From Phycisphaerae bacterium (lineage in GTDB: Bacteria > Planctomycetota > Phycisphaerae > Sedimentisphaerales > UBA12454), in contig JBAZHC010000010.1 of NCBI GenBank assembly GCA_041652575.1, positions 51,092-115,091 on the forward strand: 64,000 bases of DNA, given 5' to 3'. The position numbers and the translations under genes are program-made. Under the pieces are notes generated by a model. The model searched no databases. It was not told the DNA's origin and saw only the letters and a list, made by a program, of their open reading frames with translations. Below, piece by piece: positions 1-7,408 of this stretch. How positions within the stretch are numbered: position 1 is the stretch's first letter; each line of letters opens with the position of its first letter.

Positions 1-38
1 CCCAGTAATCCGCTTTACGAATCGGCACCTTCGACATT

Positions 39-908
39 TTAATGTTTTTCTTTATTTATTTTTATTATCTCTTTAATAGTGTCGTTAAGTTTTTTATTAA
101 ATTCTTTCGGCCTTTCGAGCATAATAAAATGGCCGCAGCCCTTTATTATCGTCACATCGAAAGAAGACATATACTTTCGGTTAGCCTGTGGATTTGTCGG
201 CCAAAGGTCGGCATTAACGCATCGCACAGGCACTTTAACTCTCTTAAAAAGATTCGCCATTCCTTTATTTTCAAATTTTTCAACATATTCCTTAAATGCA
301 CTTATAGCCACATAAGGAGGCTCGCAGGAAATATCATCGATAATCCATCTTTTTAATTCAGGTTTCAAATTTCCGAGCATTTGCCCGACAAAATTTTTAA
401 CTTCGCCTTTAAAATCTTTGTGAAATCCATCGAGCATTTGTTTAAATTGCTCTTTGGGCATAGTGTCTTCAACATTTTGTATCGAATCGGCTCCGATAAT
501 ACCTATCACGCGATTCGGCATTAAAACCGCGGCTTCTGCGGCAATCTCGCCTGCGAATGAATGACCGATTAGTATAACTTTTTTGGCATTGACATCTTCG
601 ACAACGGCTTTCACATCCCGGCCGAACGCTTCGGGCGTATATACTTTCCGGTTCTGTTCTGAATTTCCGTGCCCCGCTAAATCGATTAAAACAATTCTGT
701 ATTTTTTGTAGAAATACGGAATCTGATATCGCCAATACCTGCTGTCGCCGCCCCAGCCGTGAACGAATACGAGCGTAACATCACCTTTGCCGAATACGTT
801 ATAGCTAATCAACTGCCCATCAGAAGATGATACTATAACATTTTTCGCATCGCAATAAGATGAGAATAATGCACTTATAACGACAATAATTAATAATACT
901 TTTTTCAT
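39..908 (-). CDS. Secreted alpha/beta-hydrolase
   Basis: Alpha/beta-hydrolase of about 289 aa. Residues 1-21 form a lysine-started hydrophobic signal peptide, so the enzyme probably acts outside the cytoplasm. The HGWGG loop near residues 50-54 fits the oxyanion region. GHSFAG carries the likely nucleophile Ser117, and the late GCGHF motif supplies the catalytic His. The start is set at 908, not the in-frame codon at 926, because AAGGAG lies just upstream of it and overlaps the stop of the flavodoxin-like gene, so the two are probably co-transcribed. The substrate cannot be told from sequence; esterase, lipase and haloperoxidase-like relatives share this fold. Confidence 0.85.
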   Translation of the reverse strand: MKKVLLIIVVISALFSSYCDAKNVIVSSSDGQLISYNVFGKGDVTLVFVHGWGGDSRYWRYQIPYFYKKYRIVLIDLAGHGNSEQNRKVYTPEAFGRDVKAVVEDVNAKKVILIGHSFAGEIAAEAAVLMPNRVIGIIGADSIQNVEDTMPKEQFKQMLDGFHKDFKGEVKNFVGQMLGNLKPELKRWIIDDISCEPPYVAISAFKEYVEKFENKGMANLFKRVKVPVRCVNADLWPTNPQANRKYMSSFDVTIIKGCGHFIMLERPKEFNKKLNDTIKEIIKINKEKH

Positions 909-919
909 TTTTGTTCTCC

Positions 920-1495
920 TTAACAAATTTTCACAGCCAATTTTTCTATTTTTTCTTTGGCGTCAGGTCTTTTTTTTGCAATCTCGCCTGAAACGCCTGC
1001 GTTTTCAACAAGAACTGATTCGAATTTCATTCCGGTATATTCAGCGGTAAGCGCAAAAGGCTTTTCAAGTGCATCAAGACCGATATCCTCAAACGCACTT
1101 GCCAGAACAACAGGAGTTTTTCCTTTCAACGGGGTTTTCATCGTACCGGCATCGTTGTCCCATTTATAAAGCGAGAACATCCTGTCGAAAATAAGTTTTA
1201 TCTGTGCACTTGCGCCGAAAAAATATAACGGCGTCGCAAAAACAATCACATCGACATCCGCCATTTTGGCTAAAACAGGTTTCGCTTCATCATTAACGGC
1301 ACATTCGTATTTATCGCTTTTCTGACAAGCCCGGCAGGATATACAACCCAGTGTTTTATATTTAAGAAATGCCGTACGGATAATTTCAACATCGGCGCCT
1401 TTCGAACGGACGGCCCCGCTGAACCAATCTACCAGCACGGCGGTATTTCCATCCTTTTTAGGGCTTCCATTAAGTATCAGGATTTTTTTAGACAT
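920..1495 (-). CDS. Flavodoxin-family NAD(P)H oxidoreductase (iron-sulfur flavoprotein-like)
   Basis: Flavodoxin-fold protein of 191 aa. The N-terminal LILNGSPKKDGNT motif matches the FMN phosphate-binding loop of the NADPH-dependent FMN reductase / iron-sulfur flavoprotein family. Cysteines near residues 51, 54, 57 and 65 (CISCRACQ plus one) recall the compact cysteine cluster of those flavoproteins. ATPLYFFGASAQIK fits the flavin ring-binding segment. It likely transfers electrons from NAD(P)H to an unknown acceptor. Its stop region contains the ribosome-binding site of the hydrolase downstream. Confidence 0.85.
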   Translation of the reverse strand: MSKKILILNGSPKKDGNTAVLVDWFSGAVRSKGADVEIIRTAFLKYKTLGCISCRACQKSDKYECAVNDEAKPVLAKMADVDVIVFATPLYFFGASAQIKLIFDRMFSLYKWDNDAGTMKTPLKGKTPVVLASAFEDIGLDALEKPFALTAEYTGMKFESVLVENAGVSGEIAKKRPDAKEKIEKLAVKIC

Positions 1496-1576
1496 AAGAA
1501 CTATCCTTTATAGCTTTTCATATACAAAAGCATAATAATGCAGAAATGCGGAAAAAGAAAGAGGACTTAAAAAATT

Positions 1577-3421
1577 TTAGTCCCGCCGTCTTCCAGAAAG
1601 CAGAACTATATCCCTTAACTGTTCGGTGTTCTTTGCGGCAAACCAGCGTTTTTCAAATTCCGGCTCGCTGACGATATGCGCGATGGACATAAGCGCCCTG
1701 AGATGATAATTCCGCTCATCGGATGAGCCGAGCAGGATAAACGCCGTTTTAACCGGTTCGTGAAGCTCGGAGAAAATCGCGCCTTCTTTGCAGCGCACAA
1801 GCAGAATCTCAAAAACATTCAGCCCGTCAACAACAATATGCGGTATGGCAAGGCCGGACTTTATGACGGTTGTGGATTCTCTTTCTCTTTGTATGAACAA
1901 ATCATAGAGTTTGTTTGAGTCAATATTAAGTTTTTTAGACAACGCATTGGAGGCCGTATGAAAAAGTTCAGTCGCGGTAATTCTGTCGGGAATATCGAGA
2001 ATATCGCAGTTTTTGACAAGCCCGTCAAATCTATCGGTGACAATTTCATCTCGCTCGAGCGCAAGCTGTTTCAATTCTTCCTCAAGTCCCGACCTCTGGA
2101 TATGTCTTGAAACGATTGTCTTGACAAGATAAACAATCGCCGACTCGCGGTCGATGCGTCTTTGAACATAAAACAGGAACCATATCATCGCGATAACCGC
2201 AAAGATACCTGTCAGTGCAAGCGGCACATAGCCCATCTCGAAAATAAGAAACAGGTATATTATTATCGTGCCAATCTGCAGCCATGGACTAAAAGGAGCT
2301 TTGAATGTGGGCCGATATGATTGAATACCGCTGTGCCGCATTATAACGACCGAGGCGTTCATCAGGATAAACATAATAATCATTATCGCCGAGGCGGTCT
2401 TGACAAGGTTTTCGACGGATAACGCAAAAATTACCACCAGCATAACAGCCGCGGTCAGGATAAGCGAGAAATGCGGCGTATGAAAACGGCTGCTCGATTT
2501 GGAAAGAAATTGCGGCACAAGGCCGTCCCTGCTCATAGCCATAGGAGTTCGAGAAGCGCTTAAAAGCCCCGCGTTGGCGGTTGTAGCAAATGCGAGAAAT
2601 GCGCCAATACTTATCAGGATTTCACCGGCATTGCCGGCTACTATTTTCGCCGCAAGAGCAATCGGGGTCAGTGAACCGCTTAAAGTCTCCGGCTTAAGCA
2701 CTCCTACCGTCGCAAAAACAACCAGCACATAAAGAATGTTTACCACAAAAAAAGCTATAAACATACCAAGAGGAATATTTTTCTGACTGTTATGCACCTC
2801 TTCGGAAACATCTATAACTTTTGTAAGACCTCCGAAAGAAACAAATACCATTCCTGAGACAGCAAAAATACTTTTGACCCCGAACGGCGCAAATGGCGAA
2901 TACTGCTGCGGCACAACGAAAGGCAGCGATTTAACTATAAACGCGATAAGAATTGCTATGAGACCGGCAACAAGACCGATTTGCAGGCCCCCTGTTCCTT
3001 TAACACTCAGAAGATTTACAAGCAGAAAGAACAGGCACGCCGCCGCCGAGACAAATTTTATTGTCAATTCGCCGGTGTCCGGGGCAAAAACCGTTGCAAG
3101 AGCGCCAATGCCAACCATCGCAAATGTCGCCTTGAGCGCGATTGCGAGCCAGTTGGCAAAACCGGCAAAAGTGCCCATCAAAGGGCCGAGACTTCGCTCG
3201 ACAAAAAAATAACTTCCGCCTGACTTGGGCATCGCCGTTGCAAGTTCCGCATTGGACAGCATCGAAGGAATCATCAAAAGGCCGGCAAGAAAATATGATA
3301 TAATGATTGATGGTCCTGCCTTTGCAAACGCAAGACCGGGCAGAATAAAAAGACCGCTGCTAATCATTGCGCCAGCGGCAATACTGAAGACACTTAAAAG
3401 CCCTAATTGTTTTTTTAGCAT
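1577..3421 (-). CDS. APC-family amino acid permease with C-terminal PTS EIIA-like domain
   Basis: Membrane protein of 614 aa. Residues 1-430 resemble APC-superfamily amino acid transporters, with about 12 hydrophobic segments and a GAMISSGLFILPG first-helix motif typical of the family. Residues 465-614 resemble a fructose/mannitol-type PTS EIIA domain (also called PtsN-like), with the expected phospho-accepting His near position 528 in GLAIPHIV. The fusion suggests that transport is controlled by phosphorylation or metabolic state. AGAGG-like sequence 8 nt before the ATG supports the start. It is divergent from the GntR regulator. The transported amino acid or amine is unknown. Confidence 0.85.
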   Translation of the reverse strand: MLKKQLGLLSVFSIAAGAMISSGLFILPGLAFAKAGPSIIISYFLAGLLMIPSMLSNAELATAMPKSGGSYFFVERSLGPLMGTFAGFANWLAIALKATFAMVGIGALATVFAPDTGELTIKFVSAAACLFFLLVNLLSVKGTGGLQIGLVAGLIAILIAFIVKSLPFVVPQQYSPFAPFGVKSIFAVSGMVFVSFGGLTKVIDVSEEVHNSQKNIPLGMFIAFFVVNILYVLVVFATVGVLKPETLSGSLTPIALAAKIVAGNAGEILISIGAFLAFATTANAGLLSASRTPMAMSRDGLVPQFLSKSSSRFHTPHFSLILTAAVMLVVIFALSVENLVKTASAIMIIMFILMNASVVIMRHSGIQSYRPTFKAPFSPWLQIGTIIIYLFLIFEMGYVPLALTGIFAVIAMIWFLFYVQRRIDRESAIVYLVKTIVSRHIQRSGLEEELKQLALERDEIVTDRFDGLVKNCDILDIPDRITATELFHTASNALSKKLNIDSNKLYDLFIQRERESTTVIKSGLAIPHIVVDGLNVFEILLVRCKEGAIFSELHEPVKTAFILLGSSDERNYHLRALMSIAHIVSEPEFEKRWFAAKNTEQLRDIVLLSGRRRD

Positions 3422-3526
3422 AAAACAAGCCTCTGGTAATTTGTCAGATAATATACTCTGCTGATATTTATGTGCAACCTAATAAATGCCAATACCCGAA
3501 AAAACCGCTATATTAATGATTTATCC

Positions 3527-3555
3527 TTGACGAACAGACAATATTGGTATATGAA
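3527..3555 (+). promoter_or_regulatory. Sigma70-type promoter for the GntR-uxaE pair
   Basis: TTGACG at 3527-3532 (5 of 6 to the -35 consensus) is separated by exactly 17 nt from TATGAA at 3550-3555 (4 of 6 to the -10). A transcript would start near 3562. That lies downstream of the possible TTG start codon at 3544, so the regulator should begin at ATG 3592. Confidence 0.6.
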
Positions 3556-3565
3556 ATATACCAAT
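3543..3565. promoter_or_regulatory. Palindromic operator, probable GntR-family (UxuR/ExuR-like) site
   Basis: Perfect 10-bp inverted repeat ATTGGTATAT / ATATACCAAT around a 3-nt centre (GAA). The half-site ATTGGTAT matches the half-site known for the hexuronate regulators UxuR and ExuR, and the next gene after the regulator is a hexuronate epimerase. The palindrome covers the spacer and -10 of the promoter, so binding would block transcription. This implies autoregulation of the operon. Confidence 0.65.
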
Positions 3566-3591
3566 TGTCTTATTTTAAGGCGTCGGCGTCA

Positions 3592-4284
3592 ATGAACAAA
3601 GAGCTGCTTCATACAAAACTTGTGCGGGAACTGATTGCCATGATATCATCGGGCAAATACGGCGACGGCACGAGGCTGCCTGCCGAGCGAAAACTATGCT
3701 CGCAGTTTAATGTCAGCCGCGGCACGGTAAGGCTGGCTCTTTACGACCTTGAGAAGCTGGGCATACTGAAAATCAGGGCCGGCTCAGGAGCTTATGTTCA
3801 GAAGGTCTCTCAACGTAAACTGCCGACACATTTTTTGCCGCCGGATTTTGTCAATGTAACCATTTCGGACATCATTTGCGCCCGCAAGGTAATAGAGACG
3901 GCGGCGATAACTCTTGCCTGTGAAAAAATAAGTGCCCGTCAGATTGAAGAACTCGAGCAATTGATACTAAAAATGGAACTGTCAGAAGATAATCTTATAG
4001 AGTTCCTAAAATTAGATATGGAATTTCACCAGTTTATAATCCACGCGAGCGGAAACGTGCCGCTTGTCACGGCGTTCGAGTCAATCGCGGAATACCACAA
4101 ATATTCACAGGTCTTTTCCAGTCTTTACGAAAGCGAGATATCGATAGCGATAAAATTTCATAAAAAGATGCTTTCCGCTTTGAAAGACCATAACGTGAAA
4201 AACGCCGCAAAGGCGATTACCGAACATCTGGAGCATACCGAACATATCGCAAAGTCAGCGAAACGGAAAAATCCCTCCGCTTAA
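3592..4284 (+). CDS. GntR/FadR-family transcriptional regulator (FCD domain)
   Basis: Regulator of about 230 aa. The N-terminal winged helix (residues 1-70) has the GntR signature LPAERKLCSQFNVSRGTVR followed by a GSGAYV wing. The C-terminal helical FCD domain carries the metal- or ligand-binding set D..H in LDMEFHQF, H in KFHKKM and H in ITEHLEH. The ATG at 3592 is preferred to an upstream TTG (3544), which lies inside the operator/promoter. The gene sits 26 nt before uxaE, so it probably controls uronate catabolism and responds to a sugar acid. The ligand is inferred from context only. Confidence 0.88.
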   Translation: MNKELLHTKLVRELIAMISSGKYGDGTRLPAERKLCSQFNVSRGTVRLALYDLEKLGILKIRAGSGAYVQKVSQRKLPTHFLPPDFVNVTISDIICARKVIETAAITLACEKISARQIEELEQLILKMELSEDNLIEFLKLDMEFHQFIIHASGNVPLVTAFESIAEYHKYSQVFSSLYESEISIAIKFHKKMLSALKDHNVKNAAKAITEHLEHTEHIAKSAKRKNPSA

Positions 4285-4310
4285 CAAAAAATTACTGAAA
4301 GGCTTATGAA

Positions 4311-5558
4311 ATGAAACTTGAAAAATTATCCATCGGCACTGGCGACAGATTCGCTCACCAGGGCAAGGCACAGCTTGCCGCTATAATAAAAGCCAAACAG
4401 CAGGGCTGTAATATAGTTCCCGTCTGGAATAAATCCAACAGAGAACATTCCATCATCGGCACTAAACCGGCGGATTTAAGAACCGAAGCGGACGGGGCCG
4501 TAAAGGCGCTCGGCTGGAAAGATTCGTATTACGTCGATGCAGACCATATAAATTTAAGCACGGTCGATTCATTCATCGAACCGAGCAATTTCTTCACGCT
4601 CGATGTGGCAGACTATATCGGCCAAAAATGCGACGAAAAGGATTTAAAGGATTTTGTCGCACAAAATAAAAAATTCATCGGCACAATCGAAATCCCCGGA
4701 ATTAGTGAAAAATTAAATATTACACAGGGCGACCTTGAGAAAATCGGCGAAAAATTTCTGCTGGCCGTTAAAAAAGCAGGTGAAATTTACAGGCACGTTG
4801 CCGAGAAGAAAGGCTCCGATAATTTCGTAACTGAAGTTTCAATGGACGAATCAAACGAGCCGCAAAGTCCAGTTGAGATGCTATTTATACTCTCGGCTAT
4901 CGCCGCTGAAAAAATTCCAGCCCAGACAATCGCGCCGAAATTCACCGGCAGATTTAACAAAGGTGTCGATTACGTCGGCAATGTTGCACAATTCGAAAAG
5001 GAATTCAACGAAGATATAGCCGTTATTAATTTCGCAGTTAAACAGTTCGGCCTGCCGAATAATCTGAAATTAAGCGTTCATTCCGGCAGCGACAAATTTT
5101 CAATTTACACGCCGATTAAAAAAGCATTGAAGAAGACCGGCGCCGGTCTGCATTTAAAAACCGCGGGCACGACATGGCTGGAGGAAATTATCGGTCTGGC
5201 TCTGGCCGGCGGATGCGGCCTTGAGATCGCAAAGGAAGTTTACAGCCAGGCTCTCGAACATTTCGATGAACTTTGCGGCCCTTACGCAACGGTCATAGAT
5301 ATCGATAAATCGAAATTGCCAAGTCCGGAAGAGGTCGCAAAATGGGACAGTGTAAAATTCGCCAATACGCTTCGCCATGACCAGAGCTGTAAAGATTATA
5401 ATCTTCACTTCCGCCAGTTAATCCACGTCGGTTATAAAATCGCCGCCAAGATGGGAAGCTGCTACATCGAAGCGCTGGAAAAATACGAAGATACAATCGC
5501 AAAAACAGTAACAGAAAATATCTACGACAGGCACATAAAGAGAATTTTTATCGATTGA
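4311..5558 (+). CDS. uxaE: Tagaturonate/fructuronate epimerase UxaE
   Basis: Protein of 415 aa that matches my memory of the UxaE family, which interconverts D-tagaturonate and D-fructuronate so that galacturonate can enter the fructuronate branch. Family-like features include the N-terminal GTGDRFAHQGKAQL segment, YYVDADHINL near residue 80, and the later SVHSGSDKFS, with acidic and histidine residues suited to a divalent-metal site. AAAGG lies upstream of the ATG. It follows the GntR gene in an apparent two-gene operon. The 3' end overlaps the convergent AbiEii-like gene by 11 bp. Confidence 0.85.
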   Translation: MKLEKLSIGTGDRFAHQGKAQLAAIIKAKQQGCNIVPVWNKSNREHSIIGTKPADLRTEADGAVKALGWKDSYYVDADHINLSTVDSFIEPSNFFTLDVADYIGQKCDEKDLKDFVAQNKKFIGTIEIPGISEKLNITQGDLEKIGEKFLLAVKKAGEIYRHVAEKKGSDNFVTEVSMDESNEPQSPVEMLFILSAIAAEKIPAQTIAPKFTGRFNKGVDYVGNVAQFEKEFNEDIAVINFAVKQFGLPNNLKLSVHSGSDKFSIYTPIKKALKKTGAGLHLKTAGTTWLEEIIGLALAGGCGLEIAKEVYSQALEHFDELCGPYATVIDIDKSKLPSPEEVAKWDSVKFANTLRHDQSCKDYNLHFRQLIHVGYKIAAKMGSCYIEALEKYEDTIAKTVTENIYDRHIKRIFID

Positions 5559-6366
5559 CGTCGTTTTCGAGCAGTTTGAGAAGATTTTCTTTTGCAAGAA
5601 GTTTTAAATCCTGCTGTCGCTCAATAAACGGCCGGACATCGGCAATTACTTTATTCCAATCGTATTGGGAAATACGTTGAGCGGTTTCATTTTTCCAGTT
5701 ATCAATGGTAATTGCCTGTCCCTGCCAACCCGTCTGCTGCAGGGCATTATTTAAAAAAATGGTATTTGGCGCAGGCCAGTTTCTGTCGGACAGGTACCAA
5801 AATAAATCGTAAACATCTCTGCCTTTAACATATTTACGGCTTAACAATGCGTGTAATTTACCGGCAAGCAAAGAAGCCCTGTCGTAATGCTGCACATTTA
5901 ATAAACAGTGTTTTCTTATTACGCTTGTCTCAAAATTAGCCCCAGCCGGCGGATTCGTATCGATTTCCACCTTAATCGAAATAGTTTCTGAACGATGCGG
6001 TGAAAGTTCAAGTTCATAAAGCAGGCCTTCAAAATTTAAAAAGGCGTTTTTTACTGCCTTTTCGGTCTTTCCTTTAATAATCAGAGAATAATCCTCGGCA
6101 AGAAAAAGGCTTTTGATTCTTTTCATAATCCCGGTGAAATTATCTTCGACTCCGGAAGCTGAAATAGAAAAATCCAGGTCTTCTGAAAAACGCGGCATCA
6201 AATAAAGAAACCTCAAAGCGGTCCCGCCGACAAATGCCCAGTTTTCAAAGGCTCCGTTTTCCTGAAGACCCTCAAGCAATCTTGCCTGCAGGTATTCTCT
6301 CACGATACATCTTGCGAGATTGTTGTCCTGAACGTTTTCAATGATTTGTTTTATATAATCTTTCAC
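5548..6366 (-). CDS. AbiEii/AbiGii-family nucleotidyltransferase toxin
   Basis: Protein of 272 aa in the AbiEii/AbiGii family of type IV toxin-antitoxin and phage-abortive-infection nucleotidyltransferases. FVGGTALRFLY (residues 45-55) and RFSEDLDFS (59-67) form the conserved GGT...DxD-type nucleotide and metal site. Known relatives add nucleotides to tRNA 3' ends or inhibit growth in related ways. The start overlaps the stop of the upstream AbiEi-like gene in an ATGA arrangement, so translation is probably coupled. No truncation is visible. Confidence 0.9.
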   Translation of the reverse strand: MKDYIKQIIENVQDNNLARCIVREYLQARLLEGLQENGAFENWAFVGGTALRFLYLMPRFSEDLDFSISASGVEDNFTGIMKRIKSLFLAEDYSLIIKGKTEKAVKNAFLNFEGLLYELELSPHRSETISIKVEIDTNPPAGANFETSVIRKHCLLNVQHYDRASLLAGKLHALLSRKYVKGRDVYDLFWYLSDRNWPAPNTIFLNNALQQTGWQGQAITIDNWKNETAQRISQYDWNKVIADVRPFIERQQDLKLLAKENLLKLLENDVNR

Positions 6367-6995
6367 AGTTCTACGCCTTCCATTTCATCAATTATTTTTT
6401 TGATATTCAATACCGCCCTTTTAAGTTTATGATTTTTTGACTTTTCAACATATCGAAAAAGCAGGTCCTTATTGAGCCTGTTCAAATTTTGCAGCCTGAG
6501 TTCATCGAGAAATTCTTCAGTATCACCCCCGGCAGTTAAATACACCAAATCGAGTAAAGCTTTTTCCGGCCGAGCAACAAAGGCCTGTTGTTTTAGGGAG
6601 AATTCAATCTTCTGATAACCCCAAAATAAATTTTTATTGATATGTCTGTATTCGAACCGGCCGAGCAAAGTTTCAATAGTCTCCGGTCTGTCGGCGGCAA
6701 TACTGGTAATGACAGGAACAAATTCAGGAATCAGTCCATACAAGGACAATGCCGACTGGAGACTTACATAAGATGGGGATTTTAGACTGTTGGCAATAAC
6801 GAATAACTCCGGTTTGATTTTCCTGTAAGGCTCGGCAAGTGTATATAATCCTTTATTCAACCTTAAGACCCTGCCAGCCCTAACCCAGCGATTGAGTTGC
6901 AATCTCACCTGAGCCAAATTCTGACCTGCCGCCAGGAACATAGTCGTAAAACACGACAAATTCGCTGTTTTCTTTACTAATTCTTCAAATTTCAT
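6363..6995 (-). CDS. AbiEi-like winged-helix antitoxin/repressor
   Basis: Protein of 210 aa. The N-terminal 60 residues look like the winged-helix AbiEi antitoxin domain (QLNRWVRAGRVLRLNKGLYTL), followed by the conserved AbiEi C-terminal region with SYVSLQSALSLYGLIPE and RPEKALLDLVYL. AbiEi proteins neutralise AbiEii and repress their own promoter. The gene comes first in the pair and overlaps the toxin by 4 bp. There is no ribosome-binding site upstream, and the -10 box ends only 6 nt before the ATG, so the message may be leaderless. Confidence 0.88.
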   Translation of the reverse strand: MKFEELVKKTANLSCFTTMFLAAGQNLAQVRLQLNRWVRAGRVLRLNKGLYTLAEPYRKIKPELFVIANSLKSPSYVSLQSALSLYGLIPEFVPVITSIAADRPETIETLLGRFEYRHINKNLFWGYQKIEFSLKQQAFVARPEKALLDLVYLTAGGDTEEFLDELRLQNLNRLNKDLLFRYVEKSKNHKLKRAVLNIKKIIDEMEGVEL

Positions 6996-7001
6996 AGCAT
7001 A

Positions 7002-7030
7002 AATATATCATAAATGATAAATTGTTGCAA
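7002..7030 (-). promoter_or_regulatory. abiE promoter with nested palindromic operator
   Basis: Read on the minus strand, TTGCAA (7025-7030) and TATATT (7002-7007) are 17 nt apart. The 14-bp palindrome TATCATAAATGATA (7006-7019) lies in the spacer and overlaps the -10. This is a natural site for AbiEi autorepression. Transcription would begin at or next to the start codon at 6995. Confidence 0.55.
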
Positions 7031-7117
7031 TGTATTTTTCGGCATATATCTATGCAAACTTTAAATATAAATAATTGTATTTTGGACCATATTTATCCTT
7101 ATATCTCAATGTTTCCC

Positions 7118-7145
7118 TTGCCTCTCCTTCAACTATAGGTATACT
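7118..7145 (+). promoter_or_regulatory. Probable promoter of fmdB-leuS
   Basis: TTGCCT (7118-7123) and TATACT (7140-7145, 5 of 6 to the -10 consensus) are separated by 16 nt and lie about 40 nt before the FmdB-like gene. It is assigned only from consensus match and position. Confidence 0.4.
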
Positions 7146-7187
7146 ATTATGTTTTTACCGTAAAATTAACCTTCAGGAAATCAATTT

Positions 7188-7403
7188 ATGCCCATTTTTG
7201 AATACAAGTGCTCCGATTGTGGAAAGGTGAGCGAATTTCTGGAAAAGGCTGATTCAAAAGCCGGCCGAAGCTGTCCGGACTGCAACAGCAAAAACCTTAA
7301 AAAACAATTCTCAACTTTTTCCGCTGTGGTAAAACAGCCTGCCGCCGGTTCAAAATGTCATACCTGCCCTTCCGGCGGAACATGCCCTCATTCAGGACTC
7401 TAA
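7188..7403 (+). CDS. FmdB-family zinc-ribbon protein
   Basis: Small protein of 71 aa that begins MPIFEYKCSDCG, the hallmark of FmdB-like putative regulatory proteins. Two CxxC pairs (near residues 8-11 and 28-31) would bind one zinc. The tail has extra cysteines (CHTCPSGGTC), which are also common in this family. AGGA precedes the ATG. It ends 5 nt before leuS, so both are likely on one mRNA. The molecular role of the family is not established. Confidence 0.9.
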   Translation: MPIFEYKCSDCGKVSEFLEKADSKAGRSCPDCNSKNLKKQFSTFSAVVKQPAAGSKCHTCPSGGTCPHSGL

Positions 7404-7408
7404 AAACT

